64,000 nucleotides of DNA from Anaerolineales bacterium (GCA_020634155.1 JACKCI010000001.1:2115722-2179721); one strand, 5' to 3'. Positions 7,733-16,563 are shown, numbered from the stretch's first letter. Notes: generated by a model not told the origin, from the sequence alone. Numbers and translations are program-made.

Positions 7733-9316
7733 ATGCCACACCGCGCTTGGTTAGGTCTGATTATCATTTGTTTAACATTGGCGTGCAGTACAGGTAAAGC
7801 TGACCAATCTGCCCCCCGTACAGCGCTTCCTAGTCCACAATTGTTTACCCTCGCACCGTTGCCATCACCAACGGTACTATTGGCCCCTGATAGTGATACA
7901 CCCATCCCCCAAACCCCGTTCCCAACCAACACCCCTATCATCTCTGCTTGTGGAGTCGATACCAGTGTGGCACAGACCCACTATGACTTGCGAGCCACTT
8001 TGGATTGGACAGCCAAGCGAGTCGCGGTTGAACAAGTGATTACCTACCGCAATGACCATATAGATGCCTTGCAAGAATTGGTCTTTCATGTTGAGCCACG
8101 CCGCTTGGTGGGTACGATGTCTTTTCAGGGAGCCTTTGATACCGAAGGCCAACGCATCGAAAGCACAACTTTTGAAGGATGGCGTTTGACGGTACCTTTG
8201 ATAACAACCGTTGAATCGGGTTGTGAAGCGGTGATAACCTTGCGTTTCGACTTACAATTGCAACCCAATGATGGGGTTAATGCGGTGGGGTGGTTGGCCT
8301 ATACCAATAATCAACTGAACCTAGGGCACTGGTTCCCGACGCTGGGCATCTATGGCTATGAAGCTCCCGGTGAATGGTACACACCCCAATTACACTATGT
8401 CGGGGAGCAGAGTATCCCTAGCATCGCTGATTATGCCGTTCACCTAGAGGTGCAGAACGCCCCCGATGGGCTGAAAATCGCAGCACCGGGGCAAATTACA
8501 GAAACCGACTCTAATATCTGGAACATAGAACTGCACCGCGCCCGCGACTTCGCCCTCAGCCTTAGCACAACCTTTAAGGAAGTCAGCGCTACCACCAATG
8601 GCATTAACATCGAACTCTACTATTTCACCGCCAGCCAACCCGACCCCGGAGCGCGGGCTTTGGTGGATGCCCAGCAAGCTTTGACCCTCTACAACGAGCT
8701 ATTTGGGCCATATCCCTATGACCGCCTTGTGATTGTCGAAGGGGATTTTCCAGACGGGATGGAGTTTACGGGACTGGTCTTTGTCGGTGAGGCATGGTTC
8801 CGGGTTTGGAATGGACAACCGAGCCAATGGTTGACCATCATCACCGTACATGAAGTCTCGCACCAGTGGTGGTATGCCCAAGTCGCCAATAACCAAGCTA
8901 TGACGCCCTATCTCGACGAGTCCTTAGCAACCTATAGTGAGCTACTCTACTACGAGCAATACTACCCCGACCTCATCGAGTGGTGGTGGGATTTTCGCGT
9001 CTTCAAATACCCATCGGAAGCGCCTGTCGATTCAACGGTCTATGATTATGTAGGGGTGCGGCCTTATATCAATGCGGTGTATTTGCGCGGGGTTATGATG
9101 CTCCAAAGCCTTCGCAATGAACTCGGTGATTCGACCTTTTTTGCGTGGCTCTATGACTATGTAGACCAGTACCAAGGGCAGATTGCCAGCCCCGCTGACT
9201 TCTGGGGGGTGCTATCGTCGAATGCTTATTTGATGACAACCGATATTCGCCAGCAATTTTTACGGAACGGCAACATCTTACCTTTAGAAGCTGCTACCGT
9301 TCCGACAACGCCCTAA
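7733..9316 (+). CDS. M1-family metallopeptidase lipoprotein
   Basis: A 527-residue secreted aminopeptidase-like protein. The N terminus (MPHRAWLGLIIICLTLAC) is a lipoprotein-type signal with Cys near residue 18. A Pro/Thr-rich linker and an M1-type N-terminal beta domain follow. The gluzincin motif HEVSHQWW, followed by DESLATYSELLYYE, gives HExxH with the third zinc ligand Glu about 19 residues on. The upstream FTGLVFVGE occupies the place of the GAMEN-like exopeptidase motif but differs from it, so true aminopeptidase specificity is uncertain. It probably degrades peptides outside the membrane. ATG 7733 is preferred over an upstream in-frame TTG because GTGGAAG precedes it. The stop overlaps that of the convergent DUF420 gene by 4 bases. 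Confidence 0.85.
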   Translation: MPHRAWLGLIIICLTLACSTGKADQSAPRTALPSPQLFTLAPLPSPTVLLAPDSDTPIPQTPFPTNTPIISACGVDTSVAQTHYDLRATLDWTAKRVAVEQVITYRNDHIDALQELVFHVEPRRLVGTMSFQGAFDTEGQRIESTTFEGWRLTVPLITTVESGCEAVITLRFDLQLQPNDGVNAVGWLAYTNNQLNLGHWFPTLGIYGYEAPGEWYTPQLHYVGEQSIPSIADYAVHLEVQNAPDGLKIAAPGQITETDSNIWNIELHRARDFALSLSTTFKEVSATTNGINIELYYFTASQPDPGARALVDAQQALTLYNELFGPYPYDRLVIVEGDFPDGMEFTGLVFVGEAWFRVWNGQPSQWLTIITVHEVSHQWWYAQVANNQAMTPYLDESLATYSELLYYEQYYPDLIEWWWDFRVFKYPSEAPVDSTVYDYVGVRPYINAVYLRGVMMLQSLRNELGDSTFFAWLYDYVDQYQGQIASPADFWGVLSSNAYLMTTDIRQQFLRNGNILPLEAATVPTTP

Positions 9317-9726
9317 AGCTGATAGAGCATCAAATAGACCAAGACCCCTGTCACCGAGACATACATCCAAATCGGGAAGGTGATGCGGGCAATCTTGGCA
9401 TGCTTGTCCCAAGGATTTTTCCATGCCCGATAAAGGGTCGCAATGGCGAGGAATGGCACAGTGGCGGCTAAGAGGACATGGGTGATGAGGATAGCAAAAT
9501 AGATAATACGACCTAGGCCATCGCCTTCATAGGGGGTGGAGCCTTCTTGAGCATGATAAACCACGTAGGAAATCAAGAAGAGAATCGAGGTCATGAAGGC
9601 GGCAATCATCATCATGCGATGCCGTTGCCACTGACCACGCCTGATGAAGACATAGCCAATCCCCAGCAGGATAGCCGCCGTTCCATTGAGGATGGCATTC
9701 ACGAGCGGTAAATCTGCGGTAGACAT
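9313..9726 (-). CDS. DUF420 membrane protein of the cytochrome oxidase operon
   Basis: A 137-residue protein with four predicted membrane helices, of the DUF420 family usually encoded beside caa3 or ba3 oxidase genes. Histidines in the helices (QRHRMMM, VVYHAQEG, LITHVLLA, DKHAKIAR) match the family pattern. The family is thought to help oxidase assembly or heme/copper handling, but no precise function is established. ATG 9726 is chosen because an AAGG ribosome-binding site falls between it and the ctaB stop; an in-frame upstream start would overlap ctaB and add a non-homologous stretch. It is the last gene of the cox operon and converges, with a 4-base stop overlap, on the M1 peptidase. Confidence 0.82.
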   Translation of the reverse strand: MSTADLPLVNAILNGTAAILLGIGYVFIRRGQWQRHRMMMIAAFMTSILFLISYVVYHAQEGSTPYEGDGLGRIIYFAILITHVLLAATVPFLAIATLYRAWKNPWDKHAKIARITFPIWMYVSVTGVLVYLMLYQL

Positions 9727-9730
9727 GCCT

Positions 9731-10624
9731 TTACACCACCGTTGCGATACAGACAACCAATAAAATCAGCGCCAGATAGAAATTGCTTGCCATAAAGAGG
9801 CGCAACGCTTGTGGACGAGTGGGGGTGATGACCAAGCGCACACTTTGGGTCAAAAAATAGGCAGTCATCAGGCCCGCAGGCACCAGATAGACCCACCCCA
9901 AAACGGCTCCCAAGGCCACCGTGATAATCGCCACGCCGATGGCATGCACCAATCCCCATACCGCCGATTCACGCGGGCTGGTCAGCACGGGCAACATGGG
10001 TACCCCTGCCGCCGCATAATCATCTTTGCACATCAAAGCCAAAGCCCAGAAATGCGTGGGTGTCCAGAGGAAGACAATTGCTGCCAGCGCCAAAACACCG
10101 GGGTCTGACCATGCACCAACCGCCGCGCCGCCACTCAACACCGCGCAACTGCCCGCGGCTCCGCCAATCACGATATTGAGCATGGTGCGGGGTTTGAGCC
10201 AAATGGTATAGACTGCCACATAGATGATGGCCCCCATCAACAGGAAAAAGGCCAAGGCGGGATTAAAGGGCCAGACCGCTGTCACAGGCAGCAATACCAT
10301 TGCCAAGGCAATCCATAGCACCCATTCAGGGTTGGTAATGGTACCATCAACCAAGGGACGACCACTGGTGCGTTTCATATCGCCATCAGAGTTGCGCTCC
10401 AGATATTGGTTCAGGGCCGAGGCACCCGACGAAGCCAATCCGCCCGTTATCAGCAGCAGGATTAATTGCCAGAGGGTGGGACTTCCCGCGGCCCCCAGAA
10501 AAGCCCCGCCTACCGCCGCAAACAGCAGCAACGAGACAATGCGTAATTTGAATAGCTTGCTAATCACTTGCCAGACCGACGGCTGGACAAGGGGGGTCGT
10601 AAAGGTAGTTGAATTCTCGCTCAT
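9731..10624 (-). CDS. ctaB: protoheme IX farnesyltransferase (heme O synthase)
   Basis: A 297-residue polytopic UbiA-family prenyltransferase that adds a farnesyl group to heme B, giving heme O. The key motif ALNQYLERNSDGDMKRTSGRPL (near residues 67-88; N-x-x-x-D-x-x-x-D type) binds the Mg-diphosphate. A second acidic segment, CKDDYAAAGVPMLP, lies near 195. About nine hydrophobic helices are visible. It lies within the cytochrome oxidase operon, with CtaA at the other end of the locus converting heme O to heme A. The start overlaps the stop of the upstream secreted protein by 4 bases (ATGA-type coupling). Confidence 0.96.
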   Translation of the reverse strand: MSENSTTFTTPLVQPSVWQVISKLFKLRIVSLLLFAAVGGAFLGAAGSPTLWQLILLLITGGLASSGASALNQYLERNSDGDMKRTSGRPLVDGTITNPEWVLWIALAMVLLPVTAVWPFNPALAFFLLMGAIIYVAVYTIWLKPRTMLNIVIGGAAGSCAVLSGGAAVGAWSDPGVLALAAIVFLWTPTHFWALALMCKDDYAAAGVPMLPVLTSPRESAVWGLVHAIGVAIITVALGAVLGWVYLVPAGLMTAYFLTQSVRLVITPTRPQALRLFMASNFYLALILLVVCIATVV

Positions 10625-11124
10625 AAGTGCCTCACTCGATTTCTAACAATAAGCCCAATCACCAAGAGTCCGACGATAGCCCCCGCAATCCAAAGGTAGG
10701 GGGGCCTTGATTGCTTTGCCTCAGCATCAATCGTAAAGCCGATGATGCCGCTACCGTCCTCGTTTTCAACGGTAATCACGATTTCCCATTCGCCCGTTTG
10801 GTCAAAAACAAGGGGCGCTTCGTAATGCAATTTGTTGGCAGCGCGGTCATGCGTAGCTTTAGCGCTGATGCGTTTGCTGTTCTTAACGGCGGTAACGATC
10901 AAATCAGCATCAAGTACCAGACCCTCGTTATCCTCCACCGCAATCGTGACATGGAGTTCATCTTCAACATGGATGGTCACGGGGTCGGTCCATGCCGTAA
11001 CACGAAAAGGGCCAGCTTCGGCCCGTTCAAGGCGTTGCTTGCCTAGTCCGTGCGCCCCGGCTGATTGGGCCATGCTACCCAGTAGTAGCCCCATCAGCAC
11101 TATCCATAGGCGGGTTGTCTTCAT
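10621..11124 (-). CDS. secreted or membrane-anchored beta-sandwich protein of the cox operon
   Basis: A 167-residue protein with a cleavable-looking signal (MKTTRLWIVLMGLLLGSMAQSAGA), a His just after it (AHGLGKQ), an about 110-residue beta-rich domain, and a C-terminal membrane helix (about 144-162) with a basic tail (RNRVRHL). The layout is like YtkA/FixH-type or copper-handling Ig-fold proteins found next to ctaG. The name is a fold-level guess, as no diagnostic motif is present. It overlaps ctaG upstream and ctaB downstream by 4 bases each. That tight coupling suggests a job in copper delivery or maturation of the oxidase at the outer face of the membrane. Confidence 0.7.
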   Translation of the reverse strand: MKTTRLWIVLMGLLLGSMAQSAGAHGLGKQRLERAEAGPFRVTAWTDPVTIHVEDELHVTIAVEDNEGLVLDADLIVTAVKNSKRISAKATHDRAANKLHYEAPLVFDQTGEWEIVITVENEDGSGIIGFTIDAEAKQSRPPYLWIAGAIVGLLVIGLIVRNRVRHL

Positions 11125-11990
11125 ACGGTTCCTTGTGCAGCTAACAAGCGTTTCTGATCAGTTAGACGGGCGCGGTGTTCAGTGTAATTGACGAGGCGGG
11201 CAACGAGGACGAGAAAAGCGATTAGATACATCATTCCACCCGGTATCCACATAATCAGGCCGCCAATCATCTGGTCACGTTCAGGCGAAAGCCCCCAGAT
11301 GCGGGGCACCGTGGCATAGTGGGTGTAAATCAATTCCGGACTCATGGTCAAACTGACTCCAACCAGCAGGTTTTGGAAATAGGTCATGACCACCAACATC
11401 AAGCGCATGGTATAGGGCCGACGACCATGAAATTTGGGGCTGACATCAATAATATGCCACCACAACGCCATCCCACTGAGAAAGAAGGTAAGATGCTCAA
11501 TGTCATGCAGGAAGTCATTGGTAATGGCGCTATCATAAGGATTGGGGTCATGCCACAACCATAAGTTGGCGGTGTAGAAAAACCAAACCACAGCAGGCGC
11601 AGTCACCTTCACCAACCATTTACGGGCGGGCGCTTTTTGCGTCAACAAACGGCCTACCAGCCGTCGTTCTGGTTTGGGTAATGCCCACATCAAAAATGGC
11701 ATGGGATTGGCCCACAGCAGCAACGGGGGAGCCAACATGACCAAGAACAAGTGCTGAATCATGTGGATGAAAAACAACTGGGTTTGGAAGACATCAATGC
11801 CGGACATCAACGCCAGTGCCAGCAACACCAACCCTGCGTAATAGGATGCCAAGCGCCACCGTGCCGCCAATCGTGAACCGCGCAGCCGTAGCCAGCCGAT
11901 AGTGTACATCGTGCCGAAGGTCAACAGCACGATGCACACATCGAGACGCAAGTCCCACGATTGAAGAAAGGCCTTGAGCGTTGGATCCAT
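11121..11990 (-). CDS. ctaG: cytochrome c oxidase assembly factor CtaG, caa3 type
   Basis: A 289-residue protein with about seven membrane helices, matching the caa3_CtaG family of Gram-positive-type oxidases and not the periplasmic Cox11-type CtaG. Visible family features are the IHMIQHLFLVMLAPPLLLWANP segment with paired histidines (about 84-105), HDIEHLTFFLSGMALWWHIID (about 195-215) and a C-terminal QMIGGLIMWIPGGMMYL helix. It is needed for caa3 oxidase formation in Bacillus; copper-centre assembly is the usual interpretation. The gene directly abuts coxC upstream (start one base after its stop) and overlaps the next gene. Confidence 0.92.
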   Translation of the reverse strand: MDPTLKAFLQSWDLRLDVCIVLLTFGTMYTIGWLRLRGSRLAARWRLASYYAGLVLLALALMSGIDVFQTQLFFIHMIQHLFLVMLAPPLLLWANPMPFLMWALPKPERRLVGRLLTQKAPARKWLVKVTAPAVVWFFYTANLWLWHDPNPYDSAITNDFLHDIEHLTFFLSGMALWWHIIDVSPKFHGRRPYTMRLMLVVMTYFQNLLVGVSLTMSPELIYTHYATVPRIWGLSPERDQMIGGLIMWIPGGMMYLIAFLVLVARLVNYTEHRARLTDQKRLLAAQGTV

Positions 11991-12635
11991 CTAATGTACT
12001 TCGGGAACGTGACCGATCAAATAGAGAGCGACATAGAAGAACACCCATACCACATCGACAAAGTGCCAATAGAGAGCGCTGGCTTCTACCCCCCAATGGC
12101 TCTGCTTGGTATAGTTCCCCAAGCGTCCGTTCCAATACACAATCATCAAGAAAATGATGCCTGTCAGAACGTGCAGAGCGTGCATGCCTGTCATAAAGAA
12201 GAACATACCGCCTTCTACACCATCGCTGGGGGCGAAGTGGGCAATCGACCATTCATAGCCAACGCCAACGGTGAAGATTAGCCCCATCACAATCGCTGCA
12301 CCAATGCCAGCCTTAAAGCGCCCAATCTCCCCACGTGAGATGGCTGTTTCGCCCATATAGACCGCAAGACTACTCAACAGCAGGATGAAGGTAATTACCA
12401 ACCCCAATTGTTGGTCAAGTTCCGGACGGGTGAAACTGCCGCCCTCATCTCGAAGCAGCACGATACGGGCCACCAAAATCCCTGCAAAAAGAAAGGTCTC
12501 AGAAATGAGGAAGAGCCATAGCCCCAGCCGATTCATGCTCAAGCGTTGGGCAGGTGTAAACTCAATCACATGATGGTGATGTTCGTCGTGATGATGCTCG
12601 ACTGCGGCGTGGTGCCGTTCAATTGCAGTTGCCAT
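11991..12635 (-). CDS. coxC: cytochrome c oxidase subunit III
   Basis: A 214-residue polytopic subunit III. A His-rich N-terminal tail (residues 8-24, HHAAVEHHHDEHHHH pattern) precedes five hydrophobic helices. Typical motifs are MNRLGLWLFLISETFLFAGI (helix with the conserved SE pair), SSLAVYMGETAI, FFMTGMHALHVLTGI (the GxHxxHV signature) and ALYWHFVDVVWVFFY (the YWHFVDxVW signature). Length fits the short bacterial type lacking the first two helices. It stabilises subunit I and proton uptake. Its ATG shares one base with the stop of the subunit IV gene. The N-terminal His cluster is notable but of unknown purpose. Confidence 0.95.
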   Translation of the reverse strand: MATAIERHHAAVEHHHDEHHHHVIEFTPAQRLSMNRLGLWLFLISETFLFAGILVARIVLLRDEGGSFTRPELDQQLGLVITFILLLSSLAVYMGETAISRGEIGRFKAGIGAAIVMGLIFTVGVGYEWSIAHFAPSDGVEGGMFFFMTGMHALHVLTGIIFLMIVYWNGRLGNYTKQSHWGVEASALYWHFVDVVWVFFYVALYLIGHVPEVH

Positions 12636-12892
12636 CAGTGCAAGTCCTCCTCAGAACTCCACAGGCGGGAAATGTGCATAAAGTAACTGACAATCAGCCC
12701 CGCTTTTAGGAGAGCGATGACCCCTAACGGGACTAAGTTGCTGCTGAAGACCAAAATCTTGCCTTCAGTTGTGCCGATGACATATTCAATGAAGGTGAAA
12801 ACCGTCAGCGCAAAGAAGACAATGATGCCGCGCTCGTAGGGGGATTGGCCCTCTTCTTGTTCATTATGCGGGTCGTTGTGTTCAAATTCCAT
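12635..12892 (-). CDS. coxD: cytochrome c oxidase subunit IV
   Basis: An 85-residue membrane protein with an acidic N terminus (MEFEHNDPHNEQEEGQSP) and two or three hydrophobic helices (about 21-40, 47-68). It matches the small prokaryotic COX4/CtaF family: helix FTFIEYVIG, then LLKAGLIVSYFMHISRL. The start at 12892 is chosen because it has an AAGAGGA ribosome-binding site; an open frame extends further upstream into coxA, but that part has no subunit IV character. It is encoded between coxA and coxC, the usual place. Its role is structural. Confidence 0.88.
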   Translation of the reverse strand: MEFEHNDPHNEQEEGQSPYERGIIVFFALTVFTFIEYVIGTTEGKILVFSSNLVPLGVIALLKAGLIVSYFMHISRLWSSEEDLH

Positions 12893-12905
12893 AGAATTCC
12901 TCTTC

Positions 12906-14861
12906 TTAATCACCCGTAACCGCAGCGGCGGGCAGGGCGGGCTTGCTGGGCGTAATTTGGTTGGGCTTGACAGGTTCGGCAACCACTTGGTCATCGGGGC
13001 TAAGAATGGCATAGACCGAACCGGGCAATCCATAGTCATAGGGATGACCCACGATTTGCGGCAACGCCGAGAAGTTCAATTCAGGTGGTGGCGCAACAAT
13101 TTGCCATTCCAAGCTGCGTGAACGCCAAGGATTATGGACAGCTTTCTTGCCATACATGGCGCTAAAGACCAGATTACCGAGCATAACCAGCACACCCAAG
13201 CCCGCCATAAACGCGCCGATGGTGGCTAACATCTGCCACTCAATGCCGAAGATACCGCCGAAATCAATGGTATAGTCGGCAATGCGACGTCGCATCCCTA
13301 AGAGGCCGACACGGAATAGGCTCAGAGCAAAGATGATAAAGCCTATGAACATCACACCAAAGTGTATCTTACCCAAGGTCTCGCTATACATGCGGCCTGT
13401 CAGCAATGGGAACCAATAGTAAATGGCCGCGAAGTAGGTGAACATGAATCCGCCAAAGACCGTGATATGGAAATGGGCTACCACAAAGTGGCTATCATGC
13501 AGGTGCAGGCCTGTCACAACCAAAGCACTCGGCGGCCCGGTCAACCCACCCAATAGAAAGAGGACAATGGCCCCCAAGGTAAAATACATGGGCGTCGCAA
13601 AGCGTATCTTGCCTTCCCAGAGGGTTGCTAACCAACTAAAGAATTTGATACCTGTTGGCACCGCAATAGTGAGGGTCGTCATCATAAACGGAACCCGCAA
13701 GAAGGGATCCATCGCCGAAGCCCACATATGGTGCGCCCATACCAGATAGCCCATAATCGCAATCGCCATACTGGACATCGCAATAAAGGGATAGCCAAAG
13801 AGAGGCTTACGCGCAAAGACGGGCAAAATCTCGCTAATAATCCCCAATCCCGGCAAAATCCAGATATAGACCGTCGGGTGTGAGTAGAACCAGAACAAAT
13901 GCTGGTACAGCGTCACATCCCCGCCCCTTGCTGGGTCAAAGAAGGGTATATCGACGGCCCGTTGGAGTGTGACCATCAAGAACGAGAGGCCAATGAATTG
14001 CGTGGCAGTCAGTTGCAGCAAAGAGGTCGCCAGCACGCCCCAGACAAAAATCGGCATCCGAAAGAGGCTCATACCCGGCGCACGCATCAAGAAGATGGTC
14101 ACAATCAAGTTGAGACCGCCCAAGATGGACGAGAAGCCTAAAATAAATACGGCAATCAGGGCCATCTGCATCCCCAAATGAGCGCGGACGCTGAGTGGCG
14201 GATAGGCCGTCCAGCCCGTATCAAAACCGCCCAAAAAGATAGAGGACAGTAGCATGACCGCCGCTGGCACGTTAATCCAGAAGGCAAAACCATTGATGCG
14301 CGGGAAGGCCATATCTTGAGCGCCAATCATAATCGGCACTAGGTAATTTGCCATCGCACCAATGCCGAGCAGCACCGCGATAAACATCAATTGTCCATGC
14401 AGACCAATGAGGCTGTTGTAGTCATTGGCGCTGAGGTATTGCAACCCCGGTTCTGCCAATTCGGTGCGGAAAATCAGCGCGAACAGGCCACCGATGAGCA
14501 GTACCACAATCCCCAAGACCCCGTATTGAATACCGACCACCTTATGGTTGGTGTCCATCCCAAAATAGCGATGCCACTGCGGAACACCGGGCTTGGGATG
14601 GTAGTGACCATCACTGCCTTTGCGTCCAACCATCCACTTGAGCCAGTCGGTCATGGAGCCGACTCCGATCAGGAAGCCAAGCGTGCCCATTACGCAAGCT
14701 GGAATAACAATCACATTCCATGGAGAGGTGGCGGTGGTGTCCCATGTGTTGTCTAGCCCTTGTAAGGAGCGAATAATCATTGTGATGAAGACGCCAAGGG
14801 CGGTGCCGATTGCGCCTCCGATCAAGCCTTTCCAAACATCTAGTCGAAGAATACCTAACAT
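12906..14861 (-). CDS. coxA: cytochrome c oxidase subunit I, A2-type
   Basis: The catalytic heme-copper subunit, 651 residues. The low-spin heme ligand region is IGLHGQLMFI. The CuB/cross-link motif reads FYSHPTVYIWILPG, i.e. YSHPxVY, where A1-type enzymes have GHPEVY; this defines an A2-type D-channel. CuB histidines are in VWAHHMW, and the heme a3/a ligands are in HDSHFVVAHFH. The N-terminal about 125 residues add two extra hydrophobic helices (about 11-30 and 50-68) before the normal core. The C terminus is Pro-rich and cytoplasmic. It reduces O2 to water while pumping protons. It lies 16 bases after coxB in the operon. Confidence 0.97.
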   Translation of the reverse strand: MLGILRLDVWKGLIGGAIGTALGVFITMIIRSLQGLDNTWDTTATSPWNVIVIPACVMGTLGFLIGVGSMTDWLKWMVGRKGSDGHYHPKPGVPQWHRYFGMDTNHKVVGIQYGVLGIVVLLIGGLFALIFRTELAEPGLQYLSANDYNSLIGLHGQLMFIAVLLGIGAMANYLVPIMIGAQDMAFPRINGFAFWINVPAAVMLLSSIFLGGFDTGWTAYPPLSVRAHLGMQMALIAVFILGFSSILGGLNLIVTIFLMRAPGMSLFRMPIFVWGVLATSLLQLTATQFIGLSFLMVTLQRAVDIPFFDPARGGDVTLYQHLFWFYSHPTVYIWILPGLGIISEILPVFARKPLFGYPFIAMSSMAIAIMGYLVWAHHMWASAMDPFLRVPFMMTTLTIAVPTGIKFFSWLATLWEGKIRFATPMYFTLGAIVLFLLGGLTGPPSALVVTGLHLHDSHFVVAHFHITVFGGFMFTYFAAIYYWFPLLTGRMYSETLGKIHFGVMFIGFIIFALSLFRVGLLGMRRRIADYTIDFGGIFGIEWQMLATIGAFMAGLGVLVMLGNLVFSAMYGKKAVHNPWRSRSLEWQIVAPPPELNFSALPQIVGHPYDYGLPGSVYAILSPDDQVVAEPVKPNQITPSKPALPAAAVTGD

Positions 14862-14876
14862 AACCTTCTGCCTTCT

Positions 14877-16451
14877 TTACTCGCTCGTTGCGCTTTCTGG
14901 CGCAGTCGTTTCATCACCTGTCTCGGCTTCACCGCTGGTTTCAGTGGTGCCTTCATCGCTAGGAGTCTCGGTTGCGGTCTCGCCCTCAGTCATGGTCTCA
15001 CCATCTTCTGCGGTGGTAGCGGTGGTGTCATCGCCAGTGGAGCCATCTTCAGCCGGAAGCACCCGCGCACAGTCCTCGACTTCATCGCGCTTGTCGCTCA
15101 GGGTACACATATAGGCGAATAACTGCTCAACCTGTAAATCAGAGACTAGCCCTTGGAAGTTCTGCGGCATCAAATTGGCCGCATACCCCTCGACAATCTC
15201 AGCGTTGGGGTTCCAAATCGACTGCTGAACATAGGCGAGGTCAGCAATCGCGGAGTCGCCGTTAGCAAAATTACGTTCAGAGCCAACAAGGTTTTCCCAT
15301 GTGGGGCCTGTTCCCTTATCACCATTGGTGGAGTGGCAGGTTTGGCAACGTTGAGCATAAATAGCGCTACCAGCCTCCACAGGATCACCGAAGTTGGCAA
15401 CGGTACGTTCAAGCCATGCCGAATAATCACCCGCCGCCAGTACATTGACATCAGCATACATCTGCCAATGATTCAGGCCGCAGAGTTCGGCGCAGCGTAC
15501 CCGATAGGTGCCAGCCAAGGTGGGGGTATAGCGCAACTCAGTCTCAATACCCGGCACTACGTCACGTTTAACACGCAACTCCGGTACCCAAAACGAGTGA
15601 ATAACATCAATAGAGTGCATTTCGAGATGAACGGTCTGGTCTTGTAATAATACGAGGTCTGGACTGGTGACACCGCCGGCCCGAATAATATCGGCACGTT
15701 GGCGCTCATCCAGTTCGTTGAACTGCTCATCGGTGAAGAACATATCCGTTGGGTAAATAAACTGCCATCCCCATTGGAACCCAACTACCTTGACGCTGAT
15801 TTCCCCGTCTTCTTTGTCAGTAATTTGGTCGTGACGGATAAGGGTATAGACACCCAAGCCCATCACAAAAATCAGTGGGATAATCGTCCATGTCAATTCA
15901 AGGGGGATATTGCCATGTATATGCTTGCCGTCGCTATCGTCATCAGGTGCAGCACGGAAGTAAATCAGCGCATGGGCCAAAACCCCCATTACCAAGCCGA
16001 AAATCACCGCAATGCTGATGAACTCGATTTGGAACATGCCATCGACGACTTTGGCCTCGGCACCTGCTTGGACAGGCAATAAATCGGATGTCATAAACAA
16101 AACAATCAAAGCACTGGCAATCGCTATGGGCAGGGCAAATGCCAATGAATGCCCATAGGTGCGATAGTGCAGCGGGTTGGTTGGCTCGTTTTCCAGCGCT
16201 TGGGCGGTTTTGACTTGGCGTGTCAACAACCAGAAGACGGTGGCTAGTCCACCCCCCAAGGCAATAATGCCGATAATGACTATCGCGGCTGCCAACAAGA
16301 AAGTGGCGGTTTTGTCATCTACGAAGTCGATAGCCGAGGCGTCACGATTGCTAACCTGCCGTGCAGGTTGAGGTGGGAACCCACCGAACATAAGCAGAGC
16401 GCCGATGACAACTGCCAACAGCGCAATGAAGGACATTACAGACCGTCTCAT
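14877..16451 (-). CDS. coxB: cytochrome c oxidase subunit II with fused cytochrome c domain (caa3)
   Basis: 524 residues. The CuA site is complete: His (HSFWVPEL, about 285), CAELCGLNH (Cys 320 and 324, His 328) and Met 331. A cytochrome c domain follows, with CQTCH (about 369-373) and an axial Met in LMPQNF (about 428), making this a caa3-type subunit that carries its own electron donor. The normal two helices (about 140-201) are preceded by three extra hydrophobic segments (about 5-24, 48-76, 98-120). The last 50 residues are a Thr/Glu-rich acidic tail. ATG 16451 is chosen for its TGAGGAAG ribosome-binding site over an upstream TTG. It is first in the oxidase operon, behind an operator array. 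Confidence 0.96.
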   Translation of the reverse strand: MRRSVMSFIALLAVVIGALLMFGGFPPQPARQVSNRDASAIDFVDDKTATFLLAAAIVIIGIIALGGGLATVFWLLTRQVKTAQALENEPTNPLHYRTYGHSLAFALPIAIASALIVLFMTSDLLPVQAGAEAKVVDGMFQIEFISIAVIFGLVMGVLAHALIYFRAAPDDDSDGKHIHGNIPLELTWTIIPLIFVMGLGVYTLIRHDQITDKEDGEISVKVVGFQWGWQFIYPTDMFFTDEQFNELDERQRADIIRAGGVTSPDLVLLQDQTVHLEMHSIDVIHSFWVPELRVKRDVVPGIETELRYTPTLAGTYRVRCAELCGLNHWQMYADVNVLAAGDYSAWLERTVANFGDPVEAGSAIYAQRCQTCHSTNGDKGTGPTWENLVGSERNFANGDSAIADLAYVQQSIWNPNAEIVEGYAANLMPQNFQGLVSDLQVEQLFAYMCTLSDKRDEVEDCARVLPAEDGSTGDDTTATTAEDGETMTEGETATETPSDEGTTETSGEAETGDETTAPESATSE

Positions 16452-16476
16452 AGGCTTCCTCAAGTTAAAACGTCTC

Positions 16477-16525
16477 TTGTGACAAAAATCACAATTAATT
16501 GTGCGCTATGTCACAATTAATTGCG
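16477..16525 (-). promoter_or_regulatory. tandem palindromic operators (Crp/Fnr- or Rex-like)
   Basis: Two 18-bp palindromes of the form TTGTG-N8-CACAA lie at 16477-16494 (TTGTGACAAAAATCACAA) and 16499-16516 (TTGTGCGCTATGTCACAA), separated by TTAA, centres 22 bp apart. A degenerate fifth half-site (TTGCG) lies at 16521-16525. They sit at or just downstream of the predicted transcription start of coxB on the minus strand, a repressor position. The half-site fits Crp-family (TGTGA-N6-TCACA) and Rex (TTGTGAA-N4-TTCACAA) consensus sequences; which protein binds is not known. Confidence 0.7.
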
Positions 16526-16528
16526 CCG

Positions 16529-16557
16529 ATTGTACTGAATTTGCTTTGAAAATGCAA
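16529..16557 (-). promoter_or_regulatory. sigma-70-type promoter of the cox operon
   Basis: On the minus strand the -35 TTGCAT (16557-16552) and -10 TACAAT (16534-16529) are separated by exactly 17 bp. Transcription would start near 16522, inside or just before the operator array, and run into coxB. It lies in the 112-bp gap after ctaA. Confidence 0.7.
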
Positions 16558-16563
16558 TAAAGT

